Positions 9,588-17,912 of a stretch of DNA of 42,274 bases are shown piece after piece. How positions within the stretch are numbered: position 1 is the first letter of the stretch; every line of letters starts with the position of its first letter. Origin of the DNA: an uncultured delta proteobacterium (GTDB taxonomy: Bacteria > Myxococcota_A > Polyangia > Polyangiales > Polyangiaceae); the NCBI GenBank assembly GCA_903892415.1, contig CAITIQ010000520.1, positions 1 to 42,274 of the forward strand, written 5' to 3'. Made by a program: the position numbers and the translations under genes. Below the pieces are notes generated by a model. That model was not told where the DNA came from and ran no database searches. It worked only from the letters and a program-made list of their open reading frames with translations.

Positions 9588-11141
9588 CTAGTTCCGCGAG
9601 CTTGCCGCGTCGTCCAAGCCGAAGAAACGCTGGATGCGCGAAAGTAGCTGCGTCTTGCGCTCGACCACGCGGGCGCTGCGCGCGGCTGCGTCCAAATGTT
9701 CGCGCGCATCCTCCAGCGCAACTTGGCGCTCGGCGAAGGCCTCGGAGATGATGGCGGCCAGCTCGGGTCGGTTCTCGAGCGTGCTGCGAAAGGTCAGCTT
9801 ATCGAGCCGGTAAGTCTCCACATCGGTGGTCGCCACCACCGTCGCCCCGCGCGGCTCGCCGGTCAAAAGCCCGCGCTCGCCAAAGAAGCCCGGCGCTTCG
9901 ATCGTAGCGATCGTCTTATCCTCGCCGTTGGATGAAACGCGCACCTCCACCGTGCCCTCGGCGACGATGTACAGGTGATGAGCGATCGCCCCTTGCAGCG
10001 TCAATACCTCTCCCTCAGCGAAGGGCGCGAAGTGCAGTTGATCACAGAGCTCGCCCAGCTCCTCTTCGTTGAGTGAGCGTAAAAACTCGACGGCTCGCAT
10101 AGCCTTCATGCGCTTGTCGTGCTCGCGCTTGCGCTTGCGCTCGCGGCGCTCTTCGTTGTCTTGCTCGACCCAGAGCTGCGCAGCCGGTACGGCCAGTGGG
10201 ATGTTGGCGCGCCTGAGCGCGGAGAAAATGCGCTCGCGCACCCTGCTGTTGGTCGGGTCGTCGTGGGCCAAGTCGGTGAGCCAGTAGCGAACAGCGTAGA
10301 GCGCAAAGCTGTCTTTGTGGTCGCGCGCAAAGTCCATGCATACGCAGTTGGCTTTCGGATTCTCAGCCACCCCGGGGATCTTGGCGCGCCGCAAAGCGGC
10401 CTCAACGGTGTCGATCACATCGGAGGGGTTGAAGCGAAAGTCCACGTTGAAGTGCACCCAATAACGGTGCTGTAGCGGCTCGTTCTCGCGCTTACCCAAG
10501 ATCAAGATCTGCGCTTGAAGCAGCGCCGCGTTGGGTACGATCAACGTGCCCCAGTCTCGCGTCTCGAGCACGGTGTGCCGCCAACGGATCTGCCGCACGC
10601 GGCCCTGACGGCCGTTCTCCAGCTGAATCCAATCCCCAACGGTGATCGAGTTATCGATCTGCAGGGCGAGCCCGCCGATCACGTTGCCCAGCGTGGCCTG
10701 CAGACTGAGCGCCAAGATGCCGCCCACCACCGCAGAGGTGGTGAGGATCCCGCCAAGATCGAGCCCGGCGCGCTTCATACCGATGAAGGTCGCCACGATG
10801 TACAGGGCGGCGGCCGCGAGGTCGGAGACGATGCTCGCGACCGTCACCCGTAGGCGGGGTAGGGCGACGTGGAACACGAACATGGTGGTGGCGGCGGCCC
10901 AGCCGTACAGGCCGAGCACGTCGGCGATCGACCGGGTGAGCGCAACTCCTCCGAGCCCGCCCAGCTCCAACCCAAAGGCGACGCCCAAACCCACGAGGTG
11001 GGCGCTCACCAAAAAGACCAAATGCCGCAAATAGCGGCGTTTGTCGCTCGCGAAGCGGTTCACCACCAACGCCAGCACCACCAAGGTGACCAGCAACAGC
11101 CCCGTGTTCCATGCGATCGGAAAATGCGTGTCGGCGCTCAA
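9588..11141 (-). CDS. MscS-type mechanosensitive channel fused to a cyclic-nucleotide-binding domain
   Basis: 517 residues with three recognisable parts. Transmembrane helices cover about 10-155, ending in the pore-lining helix with the Gly/Ala-rich pattern GGILALSLQATLGN of MscS. A MscS beta and alpha/beta cytoplasmic vestibule spans about 160-320 (GDWIQLENGRQGRVRQIRWR and LIVPNAALL). A C-terminal cyclic-nucleotide-binding domain spans about 355-475, with the phosphate-binding cassette FGERGLLTGEPRGATVVA. A basic linker rich in Arg/Lys/Glu (about 330-350) joins the channel to the binding domain. This architecture is that of bCNG channels, in which the nucleotide is thought to modulate gating while tension sensing is weak. 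It sits tail-to-tail with gor, 3 nt between stops. Which nucleotide binds cannot be told from sequence. Confidence 0.9.
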   Translation of the reverse strand: MSADTHFPIAWNTGLLLVTLVVLALVVNRFASDKRRYLRHLVFLVSAHLVGLGVAFGLELGGLGGVALTRSIADVLGLYGWAAATTMFVFHVALPRLRVTVASIVSDLAAAALYIVATFIGMKRAGLDLGGILTTSAVVGGILALSLQATLGNVIGGLALQIDNSITVGDWIQLENGRQGRVRQIRWRHTVLETRDWGTLIVPNAALLQAQILILGKRENEPLQHRYWVHFNVDFRFNPSDVIDTVEAALRRAKIPGVAENPKANCVCMDFARDHKDSFALYAVRYWLTDLAHDDPTNSRVRERIFSALRRANIPLAVPAAQLWVEQDNEERRERKRKREHDKRMKAMRAVEFLRSLNEEELGELCDQLHFAPFAEGEVLTLQGAIAHHLYIVAEGTVEVRVSSNGEDKTIATIEAPGFFGERGLLTGEPRGATVVATTDVETYRLDKLTFRSTLENRPELAAIISEAFAERQVALEDAREHLDAAARSARVVERKTQLLSRIQRFFGLDDAASSRN

Positions 11142-11238
11142 GCGGCCCAGGTTACCCGAATGAGGTCAAAAGAATCGCCTCGTCCGGCATCGGCAGCGGT
11201 CGCGGCGAACAGCGCTCTGTCGCGAGAGGCCTCACGAG

Positions 11239-11910
11239 TCATTCCATATCGCGCCAGGCCGGTTCGATCGCGACTCCGAGCTCCTCGAGACCATCCATCA
11301 ACTCGTGCAGCTGGTCCGGCAGATAAGAGGTCGAAAAAGGGTCCCAGGGGCCGTGCTCGAAGCGACGCGAGAGCACCTCACGCGCGAACGGCACGCCAGC
11401 TTGACCTGCCTCGACCAAGAGCTTCTTGAGGTCCCCCGCTTCGTAGTCCCAGCCGGCTCTGTCCGAGAGCGTGTAAGCCTCCGAGGCGAGCTCCAACGTA
11501 CCTTGAAAGCGCTCGTCCGGGGCGAGCCCTGAGAGCGTCGCTTCAACGGCTTCGGGCCAGGGCGTGTTCGCGACCAGCCGCTCGAGGTACCGAAAGCGTG
11601 CCACCCCGGCGGTGGGATGCTGCTTCTCAAGCGGGCCTGGGGGCAGCGAACCCACGAAGCGACAAAGCTCCCGAGCACGCTGAGGCAACCCCCAGCCGAG
11701 GATTGCAGCGAAGCCGGGTTCTGCAGCGAAGGCTCGCGCCACTCCTTGCTGCGTCGCCGTCAGCTCGCTGAACTCGGCAACGGTTGCGCGCGCGGGCCAA
11801 CGTTCTTTGAAGCCCGCCCGTTCAAACGCTGCTTCGATGCCATCCATGCGAGCGTCCTTCGTCTTCTCGCGCATGGCGTTCTCAGCCTGCTCCACGATAT
11901 CGTCTTTCAC
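11239..11910 (-). CDS. Hypothetical cytoplasmic protein, about 223 residues
   Basis: The frame stays open upstream to 12051. The likely start is GTG at 11910, because AGGAG lies 5 nt before it and the upstream part is Arg-rich and unlike coding sequence. The protein begins MKDDIVEQAENAMREK and is acidic and Trp/Leu-rich, with no signal peptide or membrane segment. It contains the segments FAAILGWGLPQRARELCRF and DQLHELMDGLEELGV, which suggest an all-helical fold. I do not recognise the family. It is separated by 97 nt from the start of the channel gene downstream on the same strand. Confidence 0.65.
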   Translation of the reverse strand: MKDDIVEQAENAMREKTKDARMDGIEAAFERAGFKERWPARATVAEFSELTATQQGVARAFAAEPGFAAILGWGLPQRARELCRFVGSLPPGPLEKQHPTAGVARFRYLERLVANTPWPEAVEATLSGLAPDERFQGTLELASEAYTLSDRAGWDYEAGDLKKLLVEAGQAGVPFAREVLSRRFEHGPWDPFSTSYLPDQLHELMDGLEELGVAIEPAWRDME

Positions 11911-12002
11911 TCCCACTCCTCTCAGCGTCCAGCCCGTGCCATCGTCCGCTGGCGAGCCTAGCCGGCAGACTCTCCGACTTCGAGGCGCCACCGCCCGTTC
12001 GC

Positions 12003-12437
12003 TCAAGGCGCTACGAACTCTCCGCACCCTTGAACCAAGGTTGTCCGGCAACCCGAGGCGTCACAATCAGCGTTGGTAAAGATCTGCACGCCGTAGGTGA
12101 CGCCGCTGACCAAGGCTTGGGCGCTCCCGCCGCCGGGGGACTCACCGTAGGTCAGCGGCGAAACCAGGTCGGCGGGGCCCGTCGGATACTCCGCAGCTTC
12201 CCAGATCACTTCTGCGCCGCCGTAGTCGGGTACGCCATCCACGCAGCCGTTGCATTCTTGCAAGCACCTGCTGACCGTGAGGCCGTGCGCGTTGCCGCTT
12301 GCCCAGGAAAAGACCACGTTGCCATCGTTCGTTGCGGTCTCAACCTCGACGATCTCAAGTTCGTCTTGTTCGCAAGCCGCAGACGAGAGCAGGAGGATAG
12401 CGGCGGATAAGCGAGCCACGCGTGAGGGTCGGTTCAT
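12003..12437 (-). CDS. Small cysteine-containing lipoprotein
   Basis: 144 residues with a type II signal peptide: a basic start (MNRPSRVAR), hydrophobic core, and lipobox SSAAC with lipidated Cys near 22. The mature part has paired cysteines in CLQECNGC and later in DCDASGC and GC, consistent with a disulfide-bonded, envelope-anchored protein. The sequence VFSWASGNAHGLTVSRC resembles the start of a fibronectin-III-like or similar beta-sandwich, but this is weak. It is divergent from the kinase gene across 113 nt. No function is recognised. Confidence 0.75.
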   Translation of the reverse strand: MNRPSRVARLSAAILLLSSAACEQDELEIVEVETATNDGNVVFSWASGNAHGLTVSRCLQECNGCVDGVPDYGGAEVIWEAAEYPTGPADLVSPLTYGESPGGGSAQALVSGVTYGVQIFTNADCDASGCRTTLVQGCGEFVAP

Positions 12438-12550
12438 GCCGCCCCATCAGCAAGACCTGCTCCACCACCCTGACGAAGATTGGACGGCCGGTCAGTGTCG
12501 GAGCGCATACCTGGTTTTGCGCGAGCCAGAGAAGCTGTTAAGCCATTCGC

Positions 12551-14437
12551 GTGACTGCGGATCCGCAAGCGTGCGAGCCGATGCTTGAGAGCGCGTATGC
12601 GCAATTGGGAAGCGCTGCCACGGTGAAGCCCGACCCAGACCAAACGGTCGTGCGAGCCCATCCGCCGGACGAGTTCTCGCTCCAGTTGGCGCGGCTTCCG
12701 ATCTTGCAGGTCGGCAGCGGTGAGTCGGCGGGCTCGACCGCGGATCTGACGCTGACGACCGAACTCGGCGCTGGTGGTATGGGGGTGGTCTACAGCGCGA
12801 CGCAGCACTCGCTCGCACGCGACGTGGCCGTAAAGTGTGTTCGCGCCCCCGAGGTTTCGCAGTCGGCCTTGCATGCGCTTTTGCGCGAAGCGCGGCTGAT
12901 GGGGTCGCTCGAGCACCCTGGGGTGATCCCGGTTCACGCGCTTGCGCTCGACCCACAAGGGCAGCCGCTCTTGGTGATGAAGCGCATCGAGGGCACCAGC
13001 TGGCAGGGGCTGCTCGAGGCGGAGCAGCATCCGCTTTGGGCCTCGATCGCAGCGCCGAACGCTAGTTTGCTCGAGCGCAATCTGGCCATCCTGATGCAGG
13101 TCGCCAACACGCTCTCGTTCGCGCATAGCCGCGGAATCGTTCACCGCGACATCAAGCCGGCCAACATTCTGATCGGCTCGTTCGGCGAAGTTTATCTGGC
13201 CGATTGGGGTATCGCGGCCAAGCTCACGGAGGTGGCCCACGGTACGACCGAACGCGTGGGAACCCCTTCGTTCATGGCGCCGGAGATGGTCGTCGGCGGG
13301 GCCGTCGACGAGCGAACCGACGTCTACTTGTTGGGGGCGACGTTGCACTTCGTACTCACCCGGTCTGCGCGCCATACCGGGGATTCGCTGCGTGACGTGG
13401 TGATGGCGGCGGCTCGCTCGAGCCAAGCTATGTACGACGACTCGGTGCCCGAGCTGCTCGGGCAGCTCGCGAATCAAGCGACGGCCTGGGATCCACGGGA
13501 GCGACCAGCCTCCGCGAGGGAGTTCCGCGATCGCTTGGCCGACTACCTCAAACATCGTTCGTCGATCGCGCTCGCCGAACGCGCACGTCTGCGTCTGAGC
13601 GGCGCTCTTGAAGCTCCGGTGCTGCAGCGACGCAAACTGCTGCTCGAGGCTCGGCTGGGGTTTGAGGAGGCCCTGCGTGAGTGGCCGCTCAATCTGGCGG
13701 CGAAGCGCGGGCTTTCGGAGACGCTGGGTATGGAGGTCGAGTTCGAGGTCGAGCAACGGTCGCTTGCCTCGGCACAGGCGGTGCTCACGGAGCTCCAGGA
13801 CCCACCCGCCGAACTGATCGCGAAGGTCGCGGCGTTGGCTGCCACGCTAGCCGCCGAGGCCGAGGAGCGAGAAGCTGCCAAGCTCCAGGTCCGCGAGCTC
13901 GACCCTTCGGTGGCGCGCCGCAATCGCACCTTGTTCGTCGCCGTGGTCGCAGGGCTGGCCACGCTGGTGGTCTTTCTCATGCGCAGCTCGCGACGCAACG
14001 AGGTGCCGCACGCCGAGCCCCACACCATCTTGCTGCCGTTGTTGCTCGCGTTGGCGCTAGCGCCGGTCGCGCTGATTCTGCGCAAAGATCTGTGGCGCAG
14101 CGCGGTCAATCGCCGCATGTTGCTGATCGTCGGTGTCGTCCTGGCAAGTGCGACGGTGCTGCGAGGGCTGGCTTATCTCGCCAAGACCGACATCAACCAG
14201 ATGCTGATGTTCGAGCTCTTGTCGATGGGCACAGCCGCTGCGGTGCTCGCGATCACGCTGCATCGAGCGTTTCTTTGGGTGGCGCTCTGCTCAACCGTTT
14301 GTGCGCTGCTTGCGCAGCAGCTGCCCGATTGGTTGGAGGTGTTCTACGTGATGCCGCTCGTGTGCCTGGCCCTGGTCAACGGCCTGCTGCGCAACGCGGC
14401 GCAAGCCTCCGCCGAAGTGTCGCGCCCGCGGAGCTAA
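12551..14437 (+). CDS. Serine/threonine protein kinase with multi-pass membrane C-terminus
   Basis: A Hanks-type (PknB-like) kinase of 628 residues. The catalytic domain (about 68-335) has the glycine loop GAGGMGVVY, Lys95 in VAVK, the catalytic loop HRDIKPAN (198-205), DWG at 218-220 replacing DFG, and APE at 243-245. A helical segment of TPR-like or coiled-coil character follows (about 340-450, with EEREAAKLQVREL). At least five hydrophobic segments fill about 458-612. Eukaryotic-like kinases usually have one membrane helix and an external sensor. Here the whole C-terminus is membrane-embedded, so the sensed signal could be membrane-related. The start GTG at 12551 is uncertain; an in-frame ATG lies at 12581. 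The upstream sequence has only a weak ribosome site. It overlaps nothing and precedes the peptidase gene by 43 nt. Confidence 0.9.
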   Translation: MTADPQACEPMLESAYAQLGSAATVKPDPDQTVVRAHPPDEFSLQLARLPILQVGSGESAGSTADLTLTTELGAGGMGVVYSATQHSLARDVAVKCVRAPEVSQSALHALLREARLMGSLEHPGVIPVHALALDPQGQPLLVMKRIEGTSWQGLLEAEQHPLWASIAAPNASLLERNLAILMQVANTLSFAHSRGIVHRDIKPANILIGSFGEVYLADWGIAAKLTEVAHGTTERVGTPSFMAPEMVVGGAVDERTDVYLLGATLHFVLTRSARHTGDSLRDVVMAAARSSQAMYDDSVPELLGQLANQATAWDPRERPASAREFRDRLADYLKHRSSIALAERARLRLSGALEAPVLQRRKLLLEARLGFEEALREWPLNLAAKRGLSETLGMEVEFEVEQRSLASAQAVLTELQDPPAELIAKVAALAATLAAEAEEREAAKLQVRELDPSVARRNRTLFVAVVAGLATLVVFLMRSSRRNEVPHAEPHTILLPLLLALALAPVALILRKDLWRSAVNRRMLLIVGVVLASATVLRGLAYLAKTDINQMLMFELLSMGTAAAVLAITLHRAFLWVALCSTVCALLAQQLPDWLEVFYVMPLVCLALVNGLLRNAAQASAEVSRPRS

Positions 14438-14480
14438 AGCTCAGCGCACCTCTCTGTGCGAGAGGCGGTATAAGGCTGCC

Positions 14481-15785
14481 ATGCTGGATCTCTTGCTGCG
14501 CAACGCTCGGGCCGAGAATCGTTCGCTTTCGCTTCTGCGCTCGCTTTGCGACGACGTGGGGCCACGCTTCCCGTGCACCGCTGGGGACGTCGCTGCTGTG
14601 GCGTGGGCGAAAGAGGCCATGCGCGAAGCGGGCCTGAGCAACGTCCGCGCAGAAAAAGCGCCGGCCACGCTGTGGGAGCGCGGTGTCGAGTCTTGCATGC
14701 TGCGGCTTCCGCGACTGCAACCCACGGTGCTCTCGGCGCTGGGCGGCAGCGTCGGAACGCCGGAGCAAGGGCTAGAAGCGCCGGTGGTCATGTTCACCTC
14801 GCTCGCCGAGCTGGACGCAGCGCCGGCCGAGTTAGTGAGCGGGCGCATCGTCTATCTGCATCACGTGATGCCTCGGCTGCGCGACGGCACCGGCTACAAC
14901 GGCGGCTCGGTGGTGCGCATGAGCGGCCCTTCGCGCGCTGCAAAGAAGGGCGCTATTGCCTGCTTGGTGCGTTCGATCGGCACCGATTCGATGCGCGCGC
15001 CTCATACAGGCGCGCTGTTCTATGAGCCGGATTCACCGATGATCCCCGCCGCGGCGTTGTCCACGCCGGATGGAGATCTGCTTGCCCGCGCGCTCTTGGC
15101 CGGCAAAGAGGTGGTCAGTACGCTCAAGCTCGGTTGCAAGCCGCTGCCGGTCGGGGAATCGGCCAACGTTATTGGCGAGCTCGTGGGCAGCGAGCGGCCC
15201 GAAGAAGTGGTGCTGATCGGCGCCCATCTCGATTCGTGGGATCTCGGCACCGGGGCGCTCGACGACGGCGCTGGTTGCGCGATCGCCATTCAAGTCGGAC
15301 GGCTGCTCGCGGCGCTGCCGCAGCGTCCGCGGCGCACCGTGCGCATCGCCTTGTTCGCCAACGAGGAGCTCGGGACGGGCGGCGGTCTCGCCTATGCCAG
15401 CGCCTACGCCAAGGACGCCGCCACTCACATCGCCGCCTTTGAAGCCGATCAAGGGGACGGCGCGCCTTGGGCGCTGCGGCTGCCTGCGGGCAACCGCGAG
15501 AGCCCGCTGGGAGTTCGCCTCTATCAAGCGCTGGCGCCGCTCGGCCTCGAGCTCGACGCGGGCACCTCTCGCGGCGGCGTTGATATCGCGCCGCTACGCC
15601 AATTGGGCGTGCCGTTCGTCGATTTGCGACAAGACGCCACCCGCTACTTCGACTTCCACCACACGGCGAACGACCTGTTCGAGAACGTCTCGCCCGAAGA
15701 CCTCGCTCGCGTGACCGAGGCCTTCGCGCTGACCGCGCATGTGATCGCCAACGCCGAAGAGCGCTTTATTCCGGCTACTCTGTAG
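14481..15785 (+). CDS. M28-family zinc aminopeptidase/carboxypeptidase-Q-like peptidase
   Basis: 434 residues. A PA-type insert domain precedes the metallopeptidase core. Metal ligands typical of M28 are visible: His249 in GAHLDSW, Asp261 in GALDDGAG, the catalytic/ligand glutamates in ANEELGTGG (295-296), an Asp in FEADQGD, and the C-terminal His in FDFHHTAND. The order and spacing match carboxypeptidase-Q-like (M28B) enzymes that release N-terminal or C-terminal residues from small peptides. No signal peptide is seen after MLDLLLRNARAENR, so it would act in the cytoplasm, which is unusual for this subgroup. Its last 11 nt overlap the malate synthase gene tail-to-tail. Substrate cannot be assigned. 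Confidence 0.9.
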   Translation: MLDLLLRNARAENRSLSLLRSLCDDVGPRFPCTAGDVAAVAWAKEAMREAGLSNVRAEKAPATLWERGVESCMLRLPRLQPTVLSALGGSVGTPEQGLEAPVVMFTSLAELDAAPAELVSGRIVYLHHVMPRLRDGTGYNGGSVVRMSGPSRAAKKGAIACLVRSIGTDSMRAPHTGALFYEPDSPMIPAAALSTPDGDLLARALLAGKEVVSTLKLGCKPLPVGESANVIGELVGSERPEEVVLIGAHLDSWDLGTGALDDGAGCAIAIQVGRLLAALPQRPRRTVRIALFANEELGTGGGLAYASAYAKDAATHIAAFEADQGDGAPWALRLPAGNRESPLGVRLYQALAPLGLELDAGTSRGGVDIAPLRQLGVPFVDLRQDATRYFDFHHTANDLFENVSPEDLARVTEAFALTAHVIANAEERFIPATL

Positions 15786-17385
15786 CGAGCAGCGCGTCGT
15801 AGGCCGGCAGGGTCAAGAATTCGACGAAGGCGTCTTCCAGCGAGAGCCGCGCAAATAGCGCGGCAGCCTCGGGGAACTTACCACCGGTGAAGCGGGCCTC
15901 GCCCACCTCCGACTTCACCCGCTCGAGCTCTTCAGCCAGGGTTCGCTCGAAGCGTTCACGGGTGACCGCTGCGCCGTCCTCGGTGGTGGCTCCGAGGTGG
16001 AGCCACTGCCACACCTGCGCGCGCGAAATCTCGGCGGTGGCTGCGTCCTCCATCAAATTGTAGATCGGCACGCAGCCAACGCCGCGCAGCCATGATTCGA
16101 CGTATTGCACGCCGACGCGCAGGTTGTGGCGGAAGCCCGCGTCGGTGCGGCTGCCTTGATGCACCTCGAGCAGCGCTTCGCGCGTCACGGCCTCGCTAGC
16201 GCCCGGCTTGTCGAGCTGGTTCTTGCCGGCCATGTGCGCGTTGAACACCTCCATCGCGATCGGTACCAGGCCCGGGTGCGCGACCCAGGTCCCGTCGTGG
16301 CCGTTGGTCACTTCCCGCAGCTTGTCCCGGCGCACGTTTTCGAGCGCCTTGTTGTTCGCCTCGGGATCGTTCTTGATCGGGATTTGTGCGGCCATCCCGC
16401 CCATCGCGTGCGCTCCGCGCTTGTGGCAGGTCTGGATCAAAAGGCGGCTGTAGGCCGCGAGGAAGGCCTTATCCATCGTCACCTGCGAGCGATCCGGGAG
16501 CAGCATCTTCGGATCCAGGCCCGCCTTTTTGATGAAGCTGAAGATGTAATCCCAGCGTCCACAATTGAGGCCTGCCGAGTGCTCGCGCAGCTCGAACAAG
16601 ATCTCATCCATCTCAAAAGCCGCCGGCAAGGTCTCGATCAAGACGGTGGCCTTGATCGTCCCGAGCGGCAGCCCGAGCGCGGTCTGCGCGGCGACGAACA
16701 CCTCGTTCCAAAGGCGCGCCTCGAGATGGCTCTCGAGCTTGGGCAGATAGAAGTAGGGCGCTGTTCCGCGCGCCAGCTGCTCCTTGGCGTTGTGAAAGAA
16801 GAACAGCCCAAAGTCGAAGAGCGAGCCGGGCACCGAGTCTCCGTCGACGAAGCAGTGCTTCTCCTCCAGGTGCAGCCCGCGCGGGCGTACGAAGAGCACC
16901 GCGGGATTGGCGCCGAGCTCGTACTTCTTGCCGCCGCCCTCGAAGGTGATGCTGCGTCGCACGGCGTCTTTGAGGTTGAGTTGGCCCTCGATCTGGTTGT
17001 TCCAAGTCGGCGCCGACGAATCTTCGAAGTCGGCCATAAACACGCGCGCGCCCGAGTTGAGCGCGTTGATCACCATCTTGCGATCCGGCGGACCGGTGAT
17101 CTCGACGCGACGGTCTTCGATATCGGCTTGGACCTTGGCTACACGCCAATCGCCCTCGCGCACCGACTTGGTGCTCTCGAGAAAGTCGAACCGCTCCTCG
17201 CCGGCGAGTAGGCGAGCCGCGCGCGCGGCTCGAGCTTGCAGCAGCTCACGCAGCTTCGGACGGAACTTGCGCGTGAGATCGGCGACGAAGGCGAGGGCCT
17301 CGCTGCTGAGGATTTCGGCGAAGCGGGGGTCTTGGGCGGCGTCGTGCGTGCGCAGTTCCAGCCCAGTGGGTAGCTCAGCGTTCAT
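15775..17385 (-). CDS. aceB: Malate synthase A
   Basis: Condenses glyoxylate with acetyl-CoA to malate in the glyoxylate cycle, in the cytoplasm. From ATG at 17385 the protein is 536 residues, matching E. coli AceB (533). The family signature EHSAGLNCGRWDYIF is intact, as are MADFEDSSAP, RGLHLEEKH, NGHDGTWVAHPGL and the C-terminal GCVPIYNLMEDAATAEISR. The frame is open up to 17493 but that extension overlaps the neighbouring lipoprotein gene and lacks family similarity, so it was not used. The ribosome site is weak. No isocitrate lyase gene lies in this window, so the partner enzyme must be encoded elsewhere. Confidence 0.96.
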   Translation of the reverse strand: MNAELPTGLELRTHDAAQDPRFAEILSSEALAFVADLTRKFRPKLRELLQARAARAARLLAGEERFDFLESTKSVREGDWRVAKVQADIEDRRVEITGPPDRKMVINALNSGARVFMADFEDSSAPTWNNQIEGQLNLKDAVRRSITFEGGGKKYELGANPAVLFVRPRGLHLEEKHCFVDGDSVPGSLFDFGLFFFHNAKEQLARGTAPYFYLPKLESHLEARLWNEVFVAAQTALGLPLGTIKATVLIETLPAAFEMDEILFELREHSAGLNCGRWDYIFSFIKKAGLDPKMLLPDRSQVTMDKAFLAAYSRLLIQTCHKRGAHAMGGMAAQIPIKNDPEANNKALENVRRDKLREVTNGHDGTWVAHPGLVPIAMEVFNAHMAGKNQLDKPGASEAVTREALLEVHQGSRTDAGFRHNLRVGVQYVESWLRGVGCVPIYNLMEDAATAEISRAQVWQWLHLGATTEDGAAVTRERFERTLAEELERVKSEVGEARFTGGKFPEAAALFARLSLEDAFVEFLTLPAYDALLATE

Positions 17386-17432
17386 GGCTGCAATGTTCCA
17401 CGCCCGCGGGAACCTGCCAACGTTCCTTTGCG

Positions 17433-17879
17433 TCAGCGGCAGGTCTCGAGACAACTCCAACGAGCGTCGCGACACTCGCAACGTCGAATGCACTCGTCGT
17501 GCGAAGCCGAGCAGGACTCGCCCTCGGTTGCGCAGCTTGCTGCTTCGCTACAGGGGCTCGCGACCAGGTCGCTGGTTGGTCGCAACGCCGAAGGAACCGG
17601 GGGGAGGTCGGCGGCCTGCGCGCCGCTGCTCGCCGACGCGGAGGCGTACGGCGTCACCTTGGGCTCCGGGTCCGGCTCACAGTAGCCGCTGCTGCGATTG
17701 CAGCTGGTGCCATACTCGCAGACACCCCAGCAATCGCCGGTCACCGCGCGATTGACGGCCGTCATCCCCACCTGAAAGGCGGCCGCTCCAAGGGCCGCGG
17801 TCGTCTCCTGGGCGCCGCAGCTGCAAAGCAGCATCAGGAGGGCCAGTTCTCGCCCATCGCAAGGCGCCTTCCTACTCAT
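17433..17879 (-). CDS. Cysteine-rich small lipoprotein
   Basis: 148 residues with a probable lipoprotein signal: hydrophobic LALLMLLCSC, then GAQETT. The exact lipidated Cys is ambiguous because two Cys lie next to each other. The mature part has an N-terminal cysteine cluster (CWGVCEYGTSCNRSSGYC), a Pro/Ser/Ala linker, and a C-terminal cluster (CSEAASCATEGESCSASHD, then CIRRCECRD and CLETC). About 14 cysteines suggest a disulfide-stabilised surface protein of the kind common in myxobacteria. No enzymatic motif is seen. It starts 21 nt from the ABC-F gene end. Confidence 0.75.
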   Translation of the reverse strand: MSRKAPCDGRELALLMLLCSCGAQETTAALGAAAFQVGMTAVNRAVTGDCWGVCEYGTSCNRSSGYCEPDPEPKVTPYASASASSGAQAADLPPVPSALRPTSDLVASPCSEAASCATEGESCSASHDECIRRCECRDARWSCLETCR

Positions 17880-17882
17880 ACA

Positions 17883-17912
17883 CTCTCACGAGTTGGGCTC
17901 TCACGAGTTGGG
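17883..17912. repeat. Perfect 15-bp tandem duplication over the ABC-F stop codon
   Basis: The unit CTCTCACGAGTTGGG occurs twice in direct succession. On the minus strand it spans the last codons and the stop of the ABC-F gene, and because 15 is a multiple of three the second copy supplies another in-frame stop five codons later. It looks like a replication-slippage event with no effect on the protein. Confidence 0.9.

Noticed and set aside
12434..13756. Long minus-strand open frame opposite the kinase gene
   Set aside because: It mirrors the intact kinase domain and is rich in Arg/His as antisense frames in GC-rich genes are; no family motif.
16105..17211. Long plus-strand frame opposite malate synthase
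   Set aside because: Antisense of a conserved enzyme; no recognisable domain.
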